Counted from the stretch's first letter, positions 45,801-54,685 are shown. The stretch: 64,000 nucleotides of DNA from Alphaproteobacteria bacterium (GCA_018828145.1 JAHJWO010000044.1:1-64000), one strand, 5' to 3'. The notes: generated by a model not told the origin, from the letters alone. Numbers and translations: made by a program.

Positions 45801-46326
45801 TTTCCGGCTGGCCTCATACCTGATGTATCCCAAGGTCTATTCGGACTTCGAAAAGACCCAGGAGCGCTATGGGCCGACCGAAGTACTGCCGACGCCAGTC
45901 TATTTCTATGGCCTGGAAGAAGGCGACGAACTGCTGGTTGATATCGAGAAGGGCAAGACGCTGGTCGTGACCTATCTCGGCCGGGCCCCGACCAATGAAA
46001 AGGGCGAAGTGCGGGTGTTCTTCGACCTCAACGGGCAGCCGCGTACCATCGTGGTGCCCGATCGCCTCAAGGCGGGCGAGATCAAGGTGCGGGCCAAGGC
46101 CGTGCCGGGCGATGCCAAGCAGGTGGGTGCGCCCATGCCGGGCGTCATCTCGACGCTGGCGGTCAAGCAGGGCCAGTTAGTCACCGCCGGCGACGTGATC
46201 TGCTCGATCGAGGCCATGAAGATGGAAACGGCCATCCATGCCGAAGTGGACGGGGTGATCGCCGAGCTGCTGATCAAGCCGGGCGACCAGATCGACGCCA
46301 AGGACCTGCTGGTCCGGCTGGAATAG
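42877..46326 (+). CDS. pyc: Pyruvate carboxylase
   Basis: A 1149-residue biotin enzyme making oxaloacetate from pyruvate, bicarbonate and ATP. In order: biotin carboxylase domain (ILVANRSEIAIRVFRA at the start, ATP-grasp GGGGRGMRR near 168, EVNPRIQVEHTVTE near 298); carboxyltransferase domain with metal-site TDTTMRDAHQS near 546 and HLHTHDTSG; PYC-OADA C-terminal domain; biotinyl domain with K1115 in EAMKMETA. Full length for the single-chain type. A second in-frame ATG, nine bases downstream at 42886, is an equal start candidate. It ends at a strong terminator. Confidence 0.97.
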   Translation: MQSMPIKKILVANRSEIAIRVFRAANELGLKTVAAFAEEDKLALHRFKADEAYLIGKGKGPVEAYLQIDEYIRIARISGADAIHPGYGLLSESPEFVDACEDAGIIFIGPRAQTMRDLGNKVAARNMAIASNVPVVPATEALPDDPETIKKLAAEIGYPLMLKASWGGGGRGMRRIMDEKSLLNEVSEGKREAKAAFGKDEMYLEKLIERARHVEVQLIGDDHGNLVHLFERDCSVQRRNQKVVERAPAPYLSEAVRKELTDAAVRLGNAASYRGAGTVEFLMDADTDKFYFIEVNPRIQVEHTVTEEVTGIDIVKAQIHLLDGAVIGTPESGVPLQEDIHLNGNAIQCRVTTEDPEQNFIPDYGRITAYRGATGFGVRLDGGTAYAGAVITRFYDPLLEKVTCWAPSAEEAIARMHRALREFRIRGVATNLAFLENIITHPDFVENRYTTRFIDTTPELFNFKPRKDRATKLLSYIADVTVNGHPEVRDRPRPPAEAAAPVVPEFPALSVIEGSRQILDRDGAAGLAKWMKKQSRVLFTDTTMRDAHQSLLATRMRSFDITRIAQAYSRGLPNLFSLECWGGATFDVAMRFLNEDPWERLAKVREGAPNILTQMLLRGSNGVGYTNYADNVVKFFVREAAKGGVDVFRVFDCLNWVENMRVSLDAVIEEGKVAEGVICYTGDLFDPDRAKYDLKYYVGLAQELEKAGAHVLGLKDMAGLLKPAAAKKLIATLRNETDLPIHLHTHDTSGAASATVLAAVDAGVDAVDAAMDALSGTTSQPTLGSLVAAIAGGDRDPGLDAKAIRQISFYWEAVRTQYRAFESDLKGGASEVYLHEMPGGQFTNLKEQARSLGLETRWHEVAQTYADVNQMFGDIVKVTPSSKVVGDMALAMVSAGLTRADVEDPKRDIAFPDSVVGFFAGDLGQPPGGFPEALQKKVLKGKQPLTERPGSYLKPVDLEAERKKIAEEVGHPIDDFRLASYLMYPKVYSDFEKTQERYGPTEVLPTPVYFYGLEEGDELLVDIEKGKTLVVTYLGRAPTNEKGEVRVFFDLNGQPRTIVVPDRLKAGEIKVRAKAVPGDAKQVGAPMPGVISTLAVKQGQLVTAGDVICSIEAMKMETAIHAEVDGVIAELLIKPGDQIDAKDLLVRLE

Positions 46327-46327
46327 C

Positions 46328-46356
46328 AAAAGGCCCGGAGCGATCCGGGCCTTTTT
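46328..46356. terminator. Bidirectional terminator between pyc and the YkvA gene
   Basis: Stem AAAAGGCCCGGA / TCCGGGCCTTTTT with a GCGA loop; A and T tracts on both sides let it work for both convergent genes. Confidence 0.92.
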
Positions 46357-46410
46357 GTTGGTCATCGTGCCACGCCTATTGCAGAACGCGGTCGTGGCAC
46401 CAATGGGCGC

Positions 46411-46713
46411 CTAGACCCGGCGGGCGCGGCCGTCGATGGTCTGGCCGTTGCGCTCGCGGTGGTCTGCGCGGACCTTGATGGGCAGGCGGGAGACGATCCA
46501 GCTCACCATCATGGGCACCAGCACGATATCATCGATCCAGCCCGCAAACGGGATGAAGTCGGGGATGATATCGATCGGACTGACCAGATAGAAGGCAACG
46601 AACAGGGTTGCCGCCTTCAGAAAGAGCGGGGTTTCGGGCGCGAAGAAGGCCTTCCAGAGCTGGACGACTTCCTTGCGAAAGAGGACGAGGCGGGGGAGGA
46701 ACATCTTGAACAT
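46411..46713 (-). CDS. YkvA-family (DUF1232) membrane protein
   Basis: A 100-residue protein with the DUF1232 core YLVSPIDIIPDFIPFAGWIDD (residues about 42-62, here one hydrophobic helix followed by an acidic turn). Function unknown; homologues are common in alphaproteobacteria as small inner-membrane proteins. A basic tail, KVRADHRERNGQTID, follows. It converges on pyc. Confidence 0.85.
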   Translation of the reverse strand: MFKMFLPRLVLFRKEVVQLWKAFFAPETPLFLKAATLFVAFYLVSPIDIIPDFIPFAGWIDDIVLVPMMVSWIVSRLPIKVRADHRERNGQTIDGRARRV

Positions 46714-46775
46714 GGACCTTAAATGGTCCTGCGCGGCAATGGTTCAAGGTGGGCGCGATCACATCATCGCAACAA

Positions 46776-46985
46776 TCAGCTTAGGCCACCCCGTTCGCGC
46801 AGCAGCTTGACGATAGCCATGGCATGGCCGTGGCCGAGGCCATAGTCGGCTTTGAGCCAATCGGTGATGGGCGTGGCCTTGGTTCCGGGCCGGGTGAAGC
46901 CCCTGGCGGTCGCCAGGCGGATAAACTCATCGGGCGTGACGCCGGTCTGCTTTTCGATGTTGTCGAGATAGGCCTGGAAGCTCAT
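46776..46985 (-). CDS. DUF4287-type small protein
   Basis: A 69-residue soluble protein. MSFQAYLDNIEKQTGVTPDEF, cut here to its first 21 residues in two parts, and the GLGHGHAMAIVKLLRE C-terminus are the DUF4287 pattern, a short helical domain sometimes found ahead of a DUF5655 domain. No partner domain is present. GGAG lies 8 bases before the ATG. The 120 bases to ispG on the other strand hold divergent promoters I cannot define. Confidence 0.75.
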   Translation of the reverse strand: MSFQAYLDNIEKQTGVTPDEFIRLATARGFTRPGTKATPITDWLKADYGLGHGHAMAIVKLLRERGGLS

Positions 46986-47107
46986 GGCGGTCTCCTTGCA
47001 TGGTCATTCTGTCGACGATCCGGCCAGCGTCGCTTCGACACAATGGAGAAACATTGCGTCTCTAGGCTAGCGGGCTTATTTCTCCCTCAGAAGTTCAGAG
47101 GTGTTTG

Positions 47108-48349
47108 ATGGCTGGCCCGGCAATGCGCAGGCAATCGGTGGGTGTGGATGTCGGCGGCGTGCTGGTCGGCGGCGGGGCGCCCGTCGTCGTGCAGTCGATG
47201 ACCAATACCGATACCGCCGATATCGATGCGACGGTCAAGCAGGTGATGCAGCTGGCGCGCGCCGGCTCGGAAATCGTGCGCATCACCGTCGACCGCGACG
47301 AGAGCGCGGCCGCGGTGCCGATCATTCGCGACCGGCTGGCCTTCATGGGCTATGACGTGCCGCTGGTGGGGGATTTCCACTATATCGGCCACAAGCTTCT
47401 GACCGACCACCCGGCCTGCGCCGAGGCGCTGGCCAAATATCGCATCAATCCGGGCAATGTGGGCTTCAAGGCCAAGCGCGATACGCAGTTTTCGACGCTG
47501 ATCGAGATCGCCAACCGCTACAACAAGCCGGTGCGCATCGGGGTGAACTGGGGTTCGCTCGACGAGGAATTGCTCACCCGGCTGATGGACGAGAATGCCG
47601 CCTCGGCAGCGCCGATTTCGGCCGCTGCGGTGCAGCGCGAAGCGATCATCCAGTCGGCGCTGCTGTCGGCCAGACGCGCCGAAGAGCTCGGGATGGGGCG
47701 CGACAGGATCATCCTCTCCACCAAGGTTTCCGACGTGCAGCACCTGATCGCGGTCTATCAGGACCTGGCGGCGCGCTGCGACTATGCGCTGCATCTAGGG
47801 CTGACCGAGGCGGGCATGGGCACCAAGGGCGTGGTGGCCTCATCGGCCGCCATGGGCATTTTGCTGCAGCAGGGGATCGGCGACACGATCCGCATTTCGC
47901 TGACGCCCGAGCCGGGCGGGGACCGCACGACCGAGGTCAAGGTGGCGCAGGAATTGCTGCAAACCATGGGCTTCCGCCAGTTCCTGCCGGTGGTGGCGGC
48001 GTGCCCGGGCTGCGGGCGTACGACGTCCAACACGTTCCAGCACCTGGCCAAGGATATCCAGGATCACCTTTCCGCCTCGATGCCGGAATGGCGCGAGCGC
48101 TATCCGGGCGTCGAGACGCTGTCGGTGGCGGTGATGGGCTGCATCGTCAACGGGCCGGGCGAGAGCAAGCATGCCAATATCGGCATTTCGCTGCCCGGCA
48201 CGGGCGAGACCCCGGCAGCGCCGGTCTTTGTCGATGGGGAGAAGGTCGCCACCTTGCGCGGCGCCGATGTGGCGGACCAGTTCAAGGTGATGGTCGCCGA
48301 CTATATCGAGCGCAAGTTCGGGGCCGGGCAGAAGTCCGCGGCGGAATAG
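47108..48349 (+). CDS. ispG: 4-hydroxy-3-methylbut-2-enyl diphosphate synthase IspG (GcpE)
   Basis: A 413-residue iron-sulfur enzyme of the non-mevalonate isoprenoid route, converting MEcPP to [24 protein letters not shown] opens the TIM-barrel; the C-terminal domain shows the 4Fe-4S ligands in [13 protein letters not shown] and [11 protein letters not shown]. The ATG at 47108 with AGAGGTG upstream is preferred to a TTG one codon earlier. IspA, a later step of the same pathway, is encoded 3 kb away on the other strand. Confidence 0.97.
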   Translation: MAGPAMRRQSVGVDVGGVLVGGGAPVVVQSMTNTDTADIDATVKQVMQLARAGSEIVRITVDRDESAAAVPIIRDRLAFMGYDVPLVGDFHYIGHKLLTDHPACAEALAKYRINPGNVGFKAKRDTQFSTLIEIANRYNKPVRIGVNWGSLDEELLTRLMDENAASAAPISAAAVQREAIIQSALLSARRAEELGMGRDRIILSTKVSDVQHLIAVYQDLAARCDYALHLGLTEAGMGTKGVVASSAAMGILLQQGIGDTIRISLTPEPGGDRTTEVKVAQELLQTMGFRQFLPVVAACPGCGRTTSNTFQHLAKDIQDHLSASMPEWRERYPGVETLSVAVMGCIVNGPGESKHANIGISLPGTGETPAAPVFVDGEKVATLRGADVADQFKVMVADYIERKFGAGQKSAAE

Positions 48350-48358
48350 GCGCCGGGC

Positions 48359-48820
48359 TCAGCCCTGGTCCAGCGGCAGGACCTGCAGCTGGTTGCCGCC
48401 GTCGATCAGCACCGTGCCACCCGGGCGCAAGGCGGCGCGCAGGCGCGGGATGGCGCGGGCGCCGGCTGCGGGATGGCGACCATCCAGGGCGCCGACACGA
48501 ATGGCCACGATCAGGTCGAAGGGCGTTTCTCCGGCAGCGAGGCTGAAATCCTCGATGGCGCCGACGCGGAATTGCAGCCGGGCGGAGGCCAGTTCATCGG
48601 CTGAACCGGCGCGGGCCTGGGCGATGGCCGTGACCGATCGATCGAGCCCCAGCACGAAGCCGTTGCCAATCAGCGGAACCATAGCGCGGGCCAGCGCGCC
48701 CGGGCCGCAGCCGACTTCGAGCACGCGCATGCCCGGCATGAGGGGCAGGGCGGCGAGAATGTCGGCAAGGCGGGGCGAGAGGGCCACGCTGCTAATCCAG
48801 GCGCAGCCGGTTGCGGCCAT
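48359..48820 (-). CDS. Small class I SAM-dependent methyltransferase
   Basis: A 153-residue protein with ADILAALPLMPGMRVLEVG and CGPGALARAM as the SAM site, LGLDRSVTAIAQA as the acidic-strand region, and LRPGGTVLID near the end. The ATG at 48820 lies 29 bases inside the upstream cyclase gene; a GTG at 48787 just after that gene would give a protein 11 residues shorter. A much longer frame upstream is open only because it reads through the cyclase coding sequence. Last gene of the minus-strand run from ispA; substrate unknown. Confidence 0.7.
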   Translation of the reverse strand: MAATGCAWISSVALSPRLADILAALPLMPGMRVLEVGCGPGALARAMVPLIGNGFVLGLDRSVTAIAQARAGSADELASARLQFRVGAIEDFSLAAGETPFDLIVAIRVGALDGRHPAAGARAIPRLRAALRPGGTVLIDGGNQLQVLPLDQG

Positions 48821-49970
48821 CGGACTTGCTGGCATAGAGCAGGCGGTCGGCGCGGGCGAAAAGGGTAGTAAGGTCTTCGTCCGGGCCGAGCATGCTGGCG
48901 CCGATGCTGATCGAGAGGGCCTCGCCGCCCGGCAGGATGGGCAGATCGGCAATGCGCTGGCGCAGGGCGTCCAGGATGGGGCGGGCCCGCTCTCTGTCGC
49001 AGCCATAGATCAGCAGCGCGAATTCCTCCCCGCCCAGCCGCGCCGCCATGTCCATGGGGCCGCGCGCAGCGTCGCGGATGGCCTCGGCCACCTGCTGCAG
49101 GGCCTGGTCGCCGGCCATGTGGCCATGCCGGTCGTTGACCTGCTTGAAATGGTCGAGATCGAGAATGGCCAGCATCAGCGGCTCGTCGACGCGATGGGCA
49201 TGGGCGATGGTGGCGGTGGCGTGGCGCTGGAACAGGCGTCGATTGGCCAGGTCGGTCAGTGGATCGAACTGGGCCTGCCGCGCCAGGAGGGCGCCGAGCA
49301 GGAACTGGCGGCGATGGGCATGCTCGCGCAGATAGCCGCCGACAGCGGCGACTGGCACGGCCATGGCCATGACAAGGGTGAGGCCCAGATGACCGGCCAA
49401 CTGCGGCCCGGGCAGGTAGATGAGCCCCGCGACAGCGGTGGCCAGGACCAGGGACAGGGAGGCAATCAGGGCGACATAGAAGGTCATGCCAATGGGCAGG
49501 AAGGCCGCCATGACCACGACAATTTGCGCCGTATCGGCGGCCAGCAGGCCATTGGTCTTGAAGATGACCGTGGTGATTGCGACGACCAGGCCAATGGCGA
49601 CATAGATGAGGAAGCCGGCCGTGCCGACCCGGATGCGGTTACGCAGGGGCAGAAATATGTAGCCGGCGAGGATGAGCAGCACGCTCCAGCGCGCGCCCAG
49701 CAGCACCCAGATGTCCGGCGCTATGGTCTCCCGACCGGCCAGGTTGAGCCGGAAAATGTCGAAGGCGGCAAAGCCGGACCAGATGATCAGGCCGGCCCAG
49801 GCGCAGACCAGGGCCGGGCGGCGCTGCTCTTCATCGACCAATGCGCGGTATTCCGACTCAAGCGGTTGCTCGAACTGCAAGCCGCGATAGCCCCGCGCCA
49901 GCTGGCGGGCATAGGGCTCGTCCAGGGGCCGTGGCTGGCCATCGATCGCGCTGTTCACTACGTGCAGCAC
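48792..49970 (-). CDS. Membrane-bound GGDEF diguanylate cyclase
   Basis: A 392-residue protein with about six hydrophobic segments (about 55-225) and a C-terminal GGDEF domain. The active loop GGEEF is at 313-317 (the allowed GGEEF form), with LDLDHFKQVNDRHGH before it and an RADRLLYASKSDGRN end. A likely product-binding I-site RxxD cannot be identified with confidence. I chose the GTG at 49970, after GGAGAA and clear of the YbaK gene; longer frames overlap that gene. It should make c-di-GMP. Confidence 0.85.
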   Translation of the reverse strand: MLHVVNSAIDGQPRPLDEPYARQLARGYRGLQFEQPLESEYRALVDEEQRRPALVCAWAGLIIWSGFAAFDIFRLNLAGRETIAPDIWVLLGARWSVLLILAGYIFLPLRNRIRVGTAGFLIYVAIGLVVAITTVIFKTNGLLAADTAQIVVVMAAFLPIGMTFYVALIASLSLVLATAVAGLIYLPGPQLAGHLGLTLVMAMAVPVAAVGGYLREHAHRRQFLLGALLARQAQFDPLTDLANRRLFQRHATATIAHAHRVDEPLMLAILDLDHFKQVNDRHGHMAGDQALQQVAEAIRDAARGPMDMAARLGGEEFALLIYGCDRERARPILDALRQRIADLPILPGGEALSISIGASMLGPDEDLTTLFARADRLLYASKSDGRNRLRLD

Positions 49971-50028
49971 TGTTGATGCTTCTCCGCGCAACGGCCGAAA
50001 GCGGCCCTTGCCCGGCCAAGCTAGTTGC

Positions 50029-50529
50029 TTACGATTGCAAAGCAGTAAAGGACTGTTCGGCAATCTGCGGCGGCTGGCAGGCATCCACCCACTTATTGCC
50101 GCAGAGTTCAGCGAGCCGCGCCACGCTCAGGCGCACCGAGGCATGGGTGTCGCCGCCGGCAGGGATGACCTCGTCATAGACCTTGAGCGAGCTATCGAGA
50201 TAGATCGGCAGCGGGCGGGGCAGGCCGAAGGGGCAGACGCCGCCGACCTGGTGGCTGGTCAGCTCGGCCACTTCCTCGGCGCCCAGCATGCGCGGACGGC
50301 CGCCAAAGGCGGATTTGGACTTGGCATTGTCGAGCCGGGCATCGCCGCGGGTCACCAGCAGCAGCACGTCGCCATTGACGCGGATGCACAGGGTCTTGGC
50401 GATCTGGCCGGGCTCGCAGCCATGTACCAGAGCGGCGGTCTGCACGGTGGCGGTGGAATCGGCGGTGACCTCGACGACAAGATCGGGTGCACGGGCGGCG
50501 AGGTCGGCCTGGACGGACTGGAGGCTCAT
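50029..50529 (-). CDS. YbaK/EbsC-type aminoacyl-tRNA deacylase-like protein
   Basis: A 166-residue protein. TVQTAALVHGCEPGQIAKTLCIRVN and the GGVCPFGLPRPLPIYLD stretch (about 108-124) identify the YbaK/ProX deacylase family, which hydrolyses mischarged tRNA such as Cys-tRNA-Pro. The conserved Lys in the AKTL segment and the GG-x-PFG loop are present. It lies 10 bases after the MOSC gene and upstream of the cyclase on the same strand. Confidence 0.85.
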   Translation of the reverse strand: MSLQSVQADLAARAPDLVVEVTADSTATVQTAALVHGCEPGQIAKTLCIRVNGDVLLLVTRGDARLDNAKSKSAFGGRPRMLGAEEVAELTSHQVGGVCPFGLPRPLPIYLDSSLKVYDEVIPAGGDTHASVRLSVARLAELCGNKWVDACQPPQIAEQSFTALQS

Positions 50530-50539
50530 CGGGACGCTT

Positions 50540-51175
50540 TCAGAACAGGCGGGCGAGGCGGTTTTGGTAATCGGCGCGCATCTTGTAGTGCACCGGGGCG
50601 GTGAGGGCACGGCGCATGAATTCGGGGTCGATCTCGCGCACCCCGTCCTGCGCCATGAGCTCGGCGACGCTGGTGCGTTCGCCTTCAAAGAGCTGATACT
50701 TGACCGGCTTGCCGGCTTCGACGCTGCCGGGCTCGATGACCCGGCAATAGGCGCCGGGACGGCCGGCGCGGTGGAAGCGCCTGACCCAGCCCGGATCGCC
50801 CATGCGGGCGGCAAAGACCATGCAGGGCGTGCGGTGGGAGGTGACTTCCAGCACCACGCTGCCGATGGTGAAGCGATCGCCTACCGAGACCTGGCGCCCG
50901 GCGACGCCGCCAATGGTGAGGTTTTCCCCGAAGGTGCCGGGGGCGATGGTTTCGCCCAGCTCGCCCGACCACCACTCATAGTCATCGCCAAAATAGAGAT
51001 AGACGGCCTGGTCGACCCCGCCATGGTGGCGGCGATCGATGATGGCATCGTCCTTGAGGCCCTGGGCATCGATCTCGACCGAGCCCTCGACGGGCCGCTT
51101 GAAGATGCCGGTCACGGCCGACTTGGCTGGGATGGGTTCGGGCTTGCCGCGGTTGACGCTCAGAAGAATGGCCAT
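50540..51175 (-). CDS. MOSC-domain protein (YiiM-like)
   Basis: A 211-residue protein with LKDDAIIDRRHHGGVDQAVY, DDYEWW, GTFGENLTIGG and SHRTPCMVFAARMG; the Cys in TPC is the residue proposed to carry sulfur or bind molybdenum cofactor in MOSC proteins. YiiM relatives reduce N-hydroxylated compounds. ATG 51175 after GGGAG is used; the preceding ispA stop overlaps its leader. Middle gene of the ispA-MOSC-YbaK-cyclase run. Confidence 0.88.
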   Translation of the reverse strand: MAILLSVNRGKPEPIPAKSAVTGIFKRPVEGSVEIDAQGLKDDAIIDRRHHGGVDQAVYLYFGDDYEWWSGELGETIAPGTFGENLTIGGVAGRQVSVGDRFTIGSVVLEVTSHRTPCMVFAARMGDPGWVRRFHRAGRPGAYCRVIEPGSVEAGKPVKYQLFEGERTSVAELMAQDGVREIDPEFMRRALTAPVHYKMRADYQNRLARLF

Positions 51176-51176
51176 G

Positions 51177-52079
51177 TCAGTGCTCCCGGGCGGCAAAATA
51201 GCGGACTGTGCTGCGCAGGCCATCCGCCCTGGGGCCGAAGGTGCGCAGGGCCGACAACGCTTCGCCGACGATCTGGTTCAGCCGCTCCCGGGCGGCATCG
51301 ACGCCGAGCTGGGCCACCAGGGTCTGCTTGCCCATGCCGGCATCCTTGCCGGTGGCCTTGCCCATGGCCTGGGACGTGGCGGTGACGTCGAGAAGATCAT
51401 CGGCGAGCTGAAAGGCGCGACCGGCCGCCTCGGCATAGGCAGTGAGGACCGAAAGGGCGCGCGCGTCGGCGCCGCCGAGAATGGCACCCATGCGCACGCT
51501 GGCGCGGATCAGGGCGCCGGTCTTCATCGCCTGCATGGTGGCGATCTCATCGCCCGAAAAGCCGCCCTGCTCGCCCTCGATATCGCGCATCTGGCCACCC
51601 ACCATGCCGCCGGCGCCCGAACCGGCGACCAGTTCGGCCACCAGAGCGATGCGTATGGCGGGATCGGGATGGCATTGCGGATCGGCGAGCAGGCCGAAGG
51701 CATGGGTGAGCAGGGCGTCGCCGGCCAGGATGGCCGTCGCGTCGTCATAGGCCTTGTGCACGGTGGGCCGGCCGCGGCGCAGGTCGTCATCGTCCATGGC
51801 GGGCAGGTCGTCGTGGATCAGCGAGTAGCAGTGCACCATTTCTACTGCGAGGCCAGCAGCGAGGGACTGGGCCGGCGGAATGGCAAAGAGTGCAGCCGCC
51901 TGGCGCAGCAGGAGGGGGCGCAGCCGCTTGCCGCCGGCGAGGCTGCCATGGCGCATGGCGGCGACCAGCCGTTCGGCGGCCGGACCGGGGCCGGAAAGGC
52001 GCGCCACGGCAAGCCGATGGTCCAGTGCCGTCTCCACGGCATTGGCGCAATCGGTCATGTCGGCGGCGAAATCATACAT
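51177..52079 (-). CDS. ispA: Polyprenyl diphosphate synthase, farnesyl type
   Basis: A 300-residue prenyltransferase. The first Asp-rich motif is in HDDLPAMDDDDLRRG near residue 90 and the second in LADDLLDVT near 225; GGKRLRPLLL and the Lys in KTGALIRAS are also conserved. The two small residues before the first motif and the length fit FPP (or GPP) synthase, using IPP and DMAPP from the ispG pathway. It heads a five-gene minus-strand run. The 79 bases to mtgA are a divergent promoter region. Confidence 0.92.
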   Translation of the reverse strand: MYDFAADMTDCANAVETALDHRLAVARLSGPGPAAERLVAAMRHGSLAGGKRLRPLLLRQAAALFAIPPAQSLAAGLAVEMVHCYSLIHDDLPAMDDDDLRRGRPTVHKAYDDATAILAGDALLTHAFGLLADPQCHPDPAIRIALVAELVAGSGAGGMVGGQMRDIEGEQGGFSGDEIATMQAMKTGALIRASVRMGAILGGADARALSVLTAYAEAAGRAFQLADDLLDVTATSQAMGKATGKDAGMGKQTLVAQLGVDAARERLNQIVGEALSALRTFGPRADGLRSTVRYFAAREH

Positions 52080-52158
52080 GGGTCTGTAGCTAGCCGGTCA
52101 TCCGTGCGGGGGCAAGGTGGCACTGGAATGTGCCGGTCGCGTCGGCTATTGAGCCGCT

Positions 52159-52875
52159 ATGGCACGACGCAGCAAACCCAAGGGCATCTGGCGGATCCTC
52201 CGCCCCATTGCGGTGGTCGTCGTTCTTCTCGCGGCGATTCCGGCGCTGCTAACGCCGCTCTATCTCTTTGTCGATCCGGTTTCGGTGCCCATGCTGGAGC
52301 GCTATGTGACGGGGCGGCCGGTGGTGCGCGACTGGCGCGACCTAGGCGAGATTTCCGACCGGCTCAAGGCATCGGTGATCCTGTCCGAAGATGGGCAGTT
52401 CTGCCGCCACTGGGGTGTCGACCTGGGCGCGCTGCGCGACGAGGTCGAGAACTACATGGCCGGAGAGGAGGCGCGCGGTGCCTCGACCATCACCATGCAG
52501 GTGGCGCGGAACCTCTTCCTCTGGAATGGGCAGAGCGTGGTGCGCAAGGCGCTCGAAGTGCCGCTGGCGATCTATATCGACCTGGTCTTGCCCAAGCGGC
52601 GGATCATGGAAATCTACCTCAACATTGCCGAATGGGGCCCCGAGGGGCAGTTCGGCGTGGCGGCGGGGGCGCAGCGGGCCTTTGGCGTCGAACCGCAAAA
52701 TCTCGACTGGCGGCGGGCGACCCTGCTGGTGACGGCTCTGCCCAACCCCATGCTGCGGCAGCCGGGGCGGCCTTCGGCCGGCATGCTGCGCATTGCCGGG
52801 ATCATCGAGGCGCGGGTGGCCGAATTCGGGGCGCGGGCCAATTGCGTGGGCGAGGGCGGCCGGCTGGCGCTCTAG
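52159..52875 (+). CDS. mtgA: Monofunctional biosynthetic peptidoglycan transglycosylase
   Basis: A 238-residue inner-membrane enzyme of the GT51 family with one N-terminal membrane helix (about 14-36). SEDGQFCRHWGVDLGAL holds the catalytic Glu near residue 77; GASTITMQVARNLFLW and KRRIMEIYLNIAEWGP are further GT51 motifs. It polymerises lipid II into glycan strands without a transpeptidase domain. Its 3' end overlaps the convergent ChaC gene by four bases. Confidence 0.95.
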   Translation: MARRSKPKGIWRILRPIAVVVVLLAAIPALLTPLYLFVDPVSVPMLERYVTGRPVVRDWRDLGEISDRLKASVILSEDGQFCRHWGVDLGALRDEVENYMAGEEARGASTITMQVARNLFLWNGQSVVRKALEVPLAIYIDLVLPKRRIMEIYLNIAEWGPEGQFGVAAGAQRAFGVEPQNLDWRRATLLVTALPNPMLRQPGRPSAGMLRIAGIIEARVAEFGARANCVGEGGRLAL

Positions 52876-53432
52876 GCAGCCGCTGCCTCGTCGCGCAGCA
52901 GCAGTTCGGCCAGGGCCATCAGCTGGCGGTCGCGGATGCCCAGTTCATTGAGATGCCGGGCGGTATTGAGCACATAATCGACATTGCGGCCGGACAGGCC
53001 GACGCCGGTTCGGACCATGGCCAACTGCTGCTCGATGCTGAGATGGCCGGCAAACTGCTCGTGCCGCTCGTCGACGAGGAAGGCCAGGGCGCTGGCGGTG
53101 CGGCCATCGGCCAGATGCACCGGGCGCATCACGTCGCGATAGACAGCGGTGACCTGCTCGCGCGCCTGCAGATAGGCACGCACCTCCGGCCAGTCGCTGT
53201 CGGCCACCTCGAAGACCATGCCGCGGCAGGAGCCACCACGGGTGAGCCCGAAGACCAGGCCGGGTTGCTCGACGGTGCCGCGATGATGGTGGGAGACGAT
53301 GGAGAGGCTGCGATGGGCGCCGCGCAGCAGGCCCTGCTGCGCCGAGACATGGGCGAAGCCGGGATTCCAGATGAGGGAACCGTAGCCAAAGACCCAATGG
53401 GTCGCTGTTGTATCTGAGCTTTGCATCGCCAT
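52872..53432 (-). CDS. ChaC-like gamma-glutamylcyclotransferase
   Basis: A 186-residue cytosolic enzyme. VFGYGSLIWNPGF at the N-terminus forms the substrate-binding loop, RGTVEQPGLVFGL and GMVFEV follow, and the YVLNTARHLNELGI helix is conserved in ChaC. The family splits glutathione to 5-oxoproline and Cys-Gly. An in-frame ATG two codons inside (53426) is an alternative start. The divergent spacer to the DUF2125 gene contains a TTGCC-N6-GGCAA repeat at about 53459. Confidence 0.88.
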   Translation of the reverse strand: MAMQSSDTTATHWVFGYGSLIWNPGFAHVSAQQGLLRGAHRSLSIVSHHHRGTVEQPGLVFGLTRGGSCRGMVFEVADSDWPEVRAYLQAREQVTAVYRDVMRPVHLADGRTASALAFLVDERHEQFAGHLSIEQQLAMVRTGVGLSGRNVDYVLNTARHLNELGIRDRQLMALAELLLRDEAAAA

Positions 53433-53591
53433 AACCTGAACAGAAACCTAGGCAAGCTTGCCGCGCGAGGCAATTGCAGGCTCTGGATAGAAGCCATGCG
53501 ATCCTAAGACGACCCGGATTTACCGGCAATGAATGCGTGCTGCGGCGATGACACTTTAGTCCGCCAGCCGGGGAAGGTAAGACTGCCCGCC

Positions 53592-54563
53592 ATGAAAAAG
53601 CGAATCATCATTCTTGGCAGCGTCGTCGTTGCCGTGGTTGTCCTGTGGAGCGCCGCCTGGCTGGTGCTGGCCGGGATGGTCCGGCAGAATATCGAGGCGC
53701 TGGCCGCTGCCGACGGGGTCACGACGCCGAGCCTTTCCTGCGAAGCGCTCGATATCGGCGGCTTTCCGTTCCGCTTCGATGTTGATTGCAGCAATGCAAA
53801 TATTGTCAGTGGCGATGTCGCCGTGGCAGTGCCGGGCATCCGCGCCAGCGTGCGAGTCTATGCGCCCACCCATATGCTGGCCTCGGCGCTGGGCCCGCTG
53901 CAGCTGACCGACAGCTTTACCGGTACGCGCAACGCGGTGGCCTGGTCGGTGCTGGAGGCCAGCGTGCGGCTCGACAACTGGCGCATCGCGCGCGCTTCGG
54001 TGTCGGGCAAGGATATGGTGTGGTCCGACAGCCTGTTCGGCGATTCGGTAATCGCGCAGAGCCCGGCGGTCGAGCTGCACCTGTTCGACATTCCCGAGCA
54101 GCATGATGCCGAGCGGCGGCTGGCAGCGCTGGCGCTCTATGGGCGGGCGCAGGCCCTGGCCTGGCCGGGGCTGACGCTGGCCGACACCAATGCGGAAATC
54201 GAACTCGAACTGTCGGGCCTGCCCGACGATGTGCGCGCCTGGGGCGATCCAATGCTGCTGCCGGCGATGCAGCAGGCGGGGGCCGAACTCAAGGTGGTTT
54301 CCATCCACGGCACCGATGCCAGCTCGGTGCTCGATGCCAGCGGTGCGCTGCGGCTCGATGCACAGGGCGCGCCGGAGGGGCAGATCGCGGTGACCTCGAC
54401 AGGCGTGGCCGAACGAATCGGGCCACTGATCGAGGAGCCCTGGCGCACGCTGGTGCTGGGCACGCCGGCGGCAGATGGGTCGCACACCAACCAGCTCAAT
54501 TTCCGAGGTGGCGGGATCTATTCGGGGCTGGTGCCGATCGCAGCGGTGCCGCCGCTTTATTGA
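53592..54563 (+). CDS. DUF2125 membrane-anchored periplasmic protein
   Basis: A 323-residue protein with one N-terminal membrane helix (IIILGSVVVAVVVLWSAAW) and a mostly beta-rich exported part. CEALDIGGFPFRFDVDC and the PLQLTDSF segment match DUF2125, found mainly in alphaproteobacteria and of unknown function. The two cysteines in the first motif may pair. ATG 53592 after GGGGAAGG is chosen over an upstream frame opening that lacks an RBS. It is followed by a REP-like hairpin. Confidence 0.82.
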   Translation: MKKRIIILGSVVVAVVVLWSAAWLVLAGMVRQNIEALAAADGVTTPSLSCEALDIGGFPFRFDVDCSNANIVSGDVAVAVPGIRASVRVYAPTHMLASALGPLQLTDSFTGTRNAVAWSVLEASVRLDNWRIARASVSGKDMVWSDSLFGDSVIAQSPAVELHLFDIPEQHDAERRLAALALYGRAQALAWPGLTLADTNAEIELELSGLPDDVRAWGDPMLLPAMQQAGAELKVVSIHGTDASSVLDASGALRLDAQGAPEGQIAVTSTGVAERIGPLIEEPWRTLVLGTPAADGSHTNQLNFRGGGIYSGLVPIAAVPPLY

Positions 54564-54685
54564 TCGTGCGGTGCCACGACCTCGTCCTTCCGCAGGCCCA
54601 GTATGAGGTCTACCGAAGTGCTAGTGAGACGGCGAAGAGCGCGCCTTCGGGCCATTCGGGCGTAGCCCTCAGGGCCTTGAGCACT

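Noticed and set aside
48821..49006. Longer N-terminus for the methyltransferase at 48359
   Set aside because: This part lies wholly within the diguanylate cyclase coding sequence, reads as Ser/Pro/Ala-rich noise, and has no family match.
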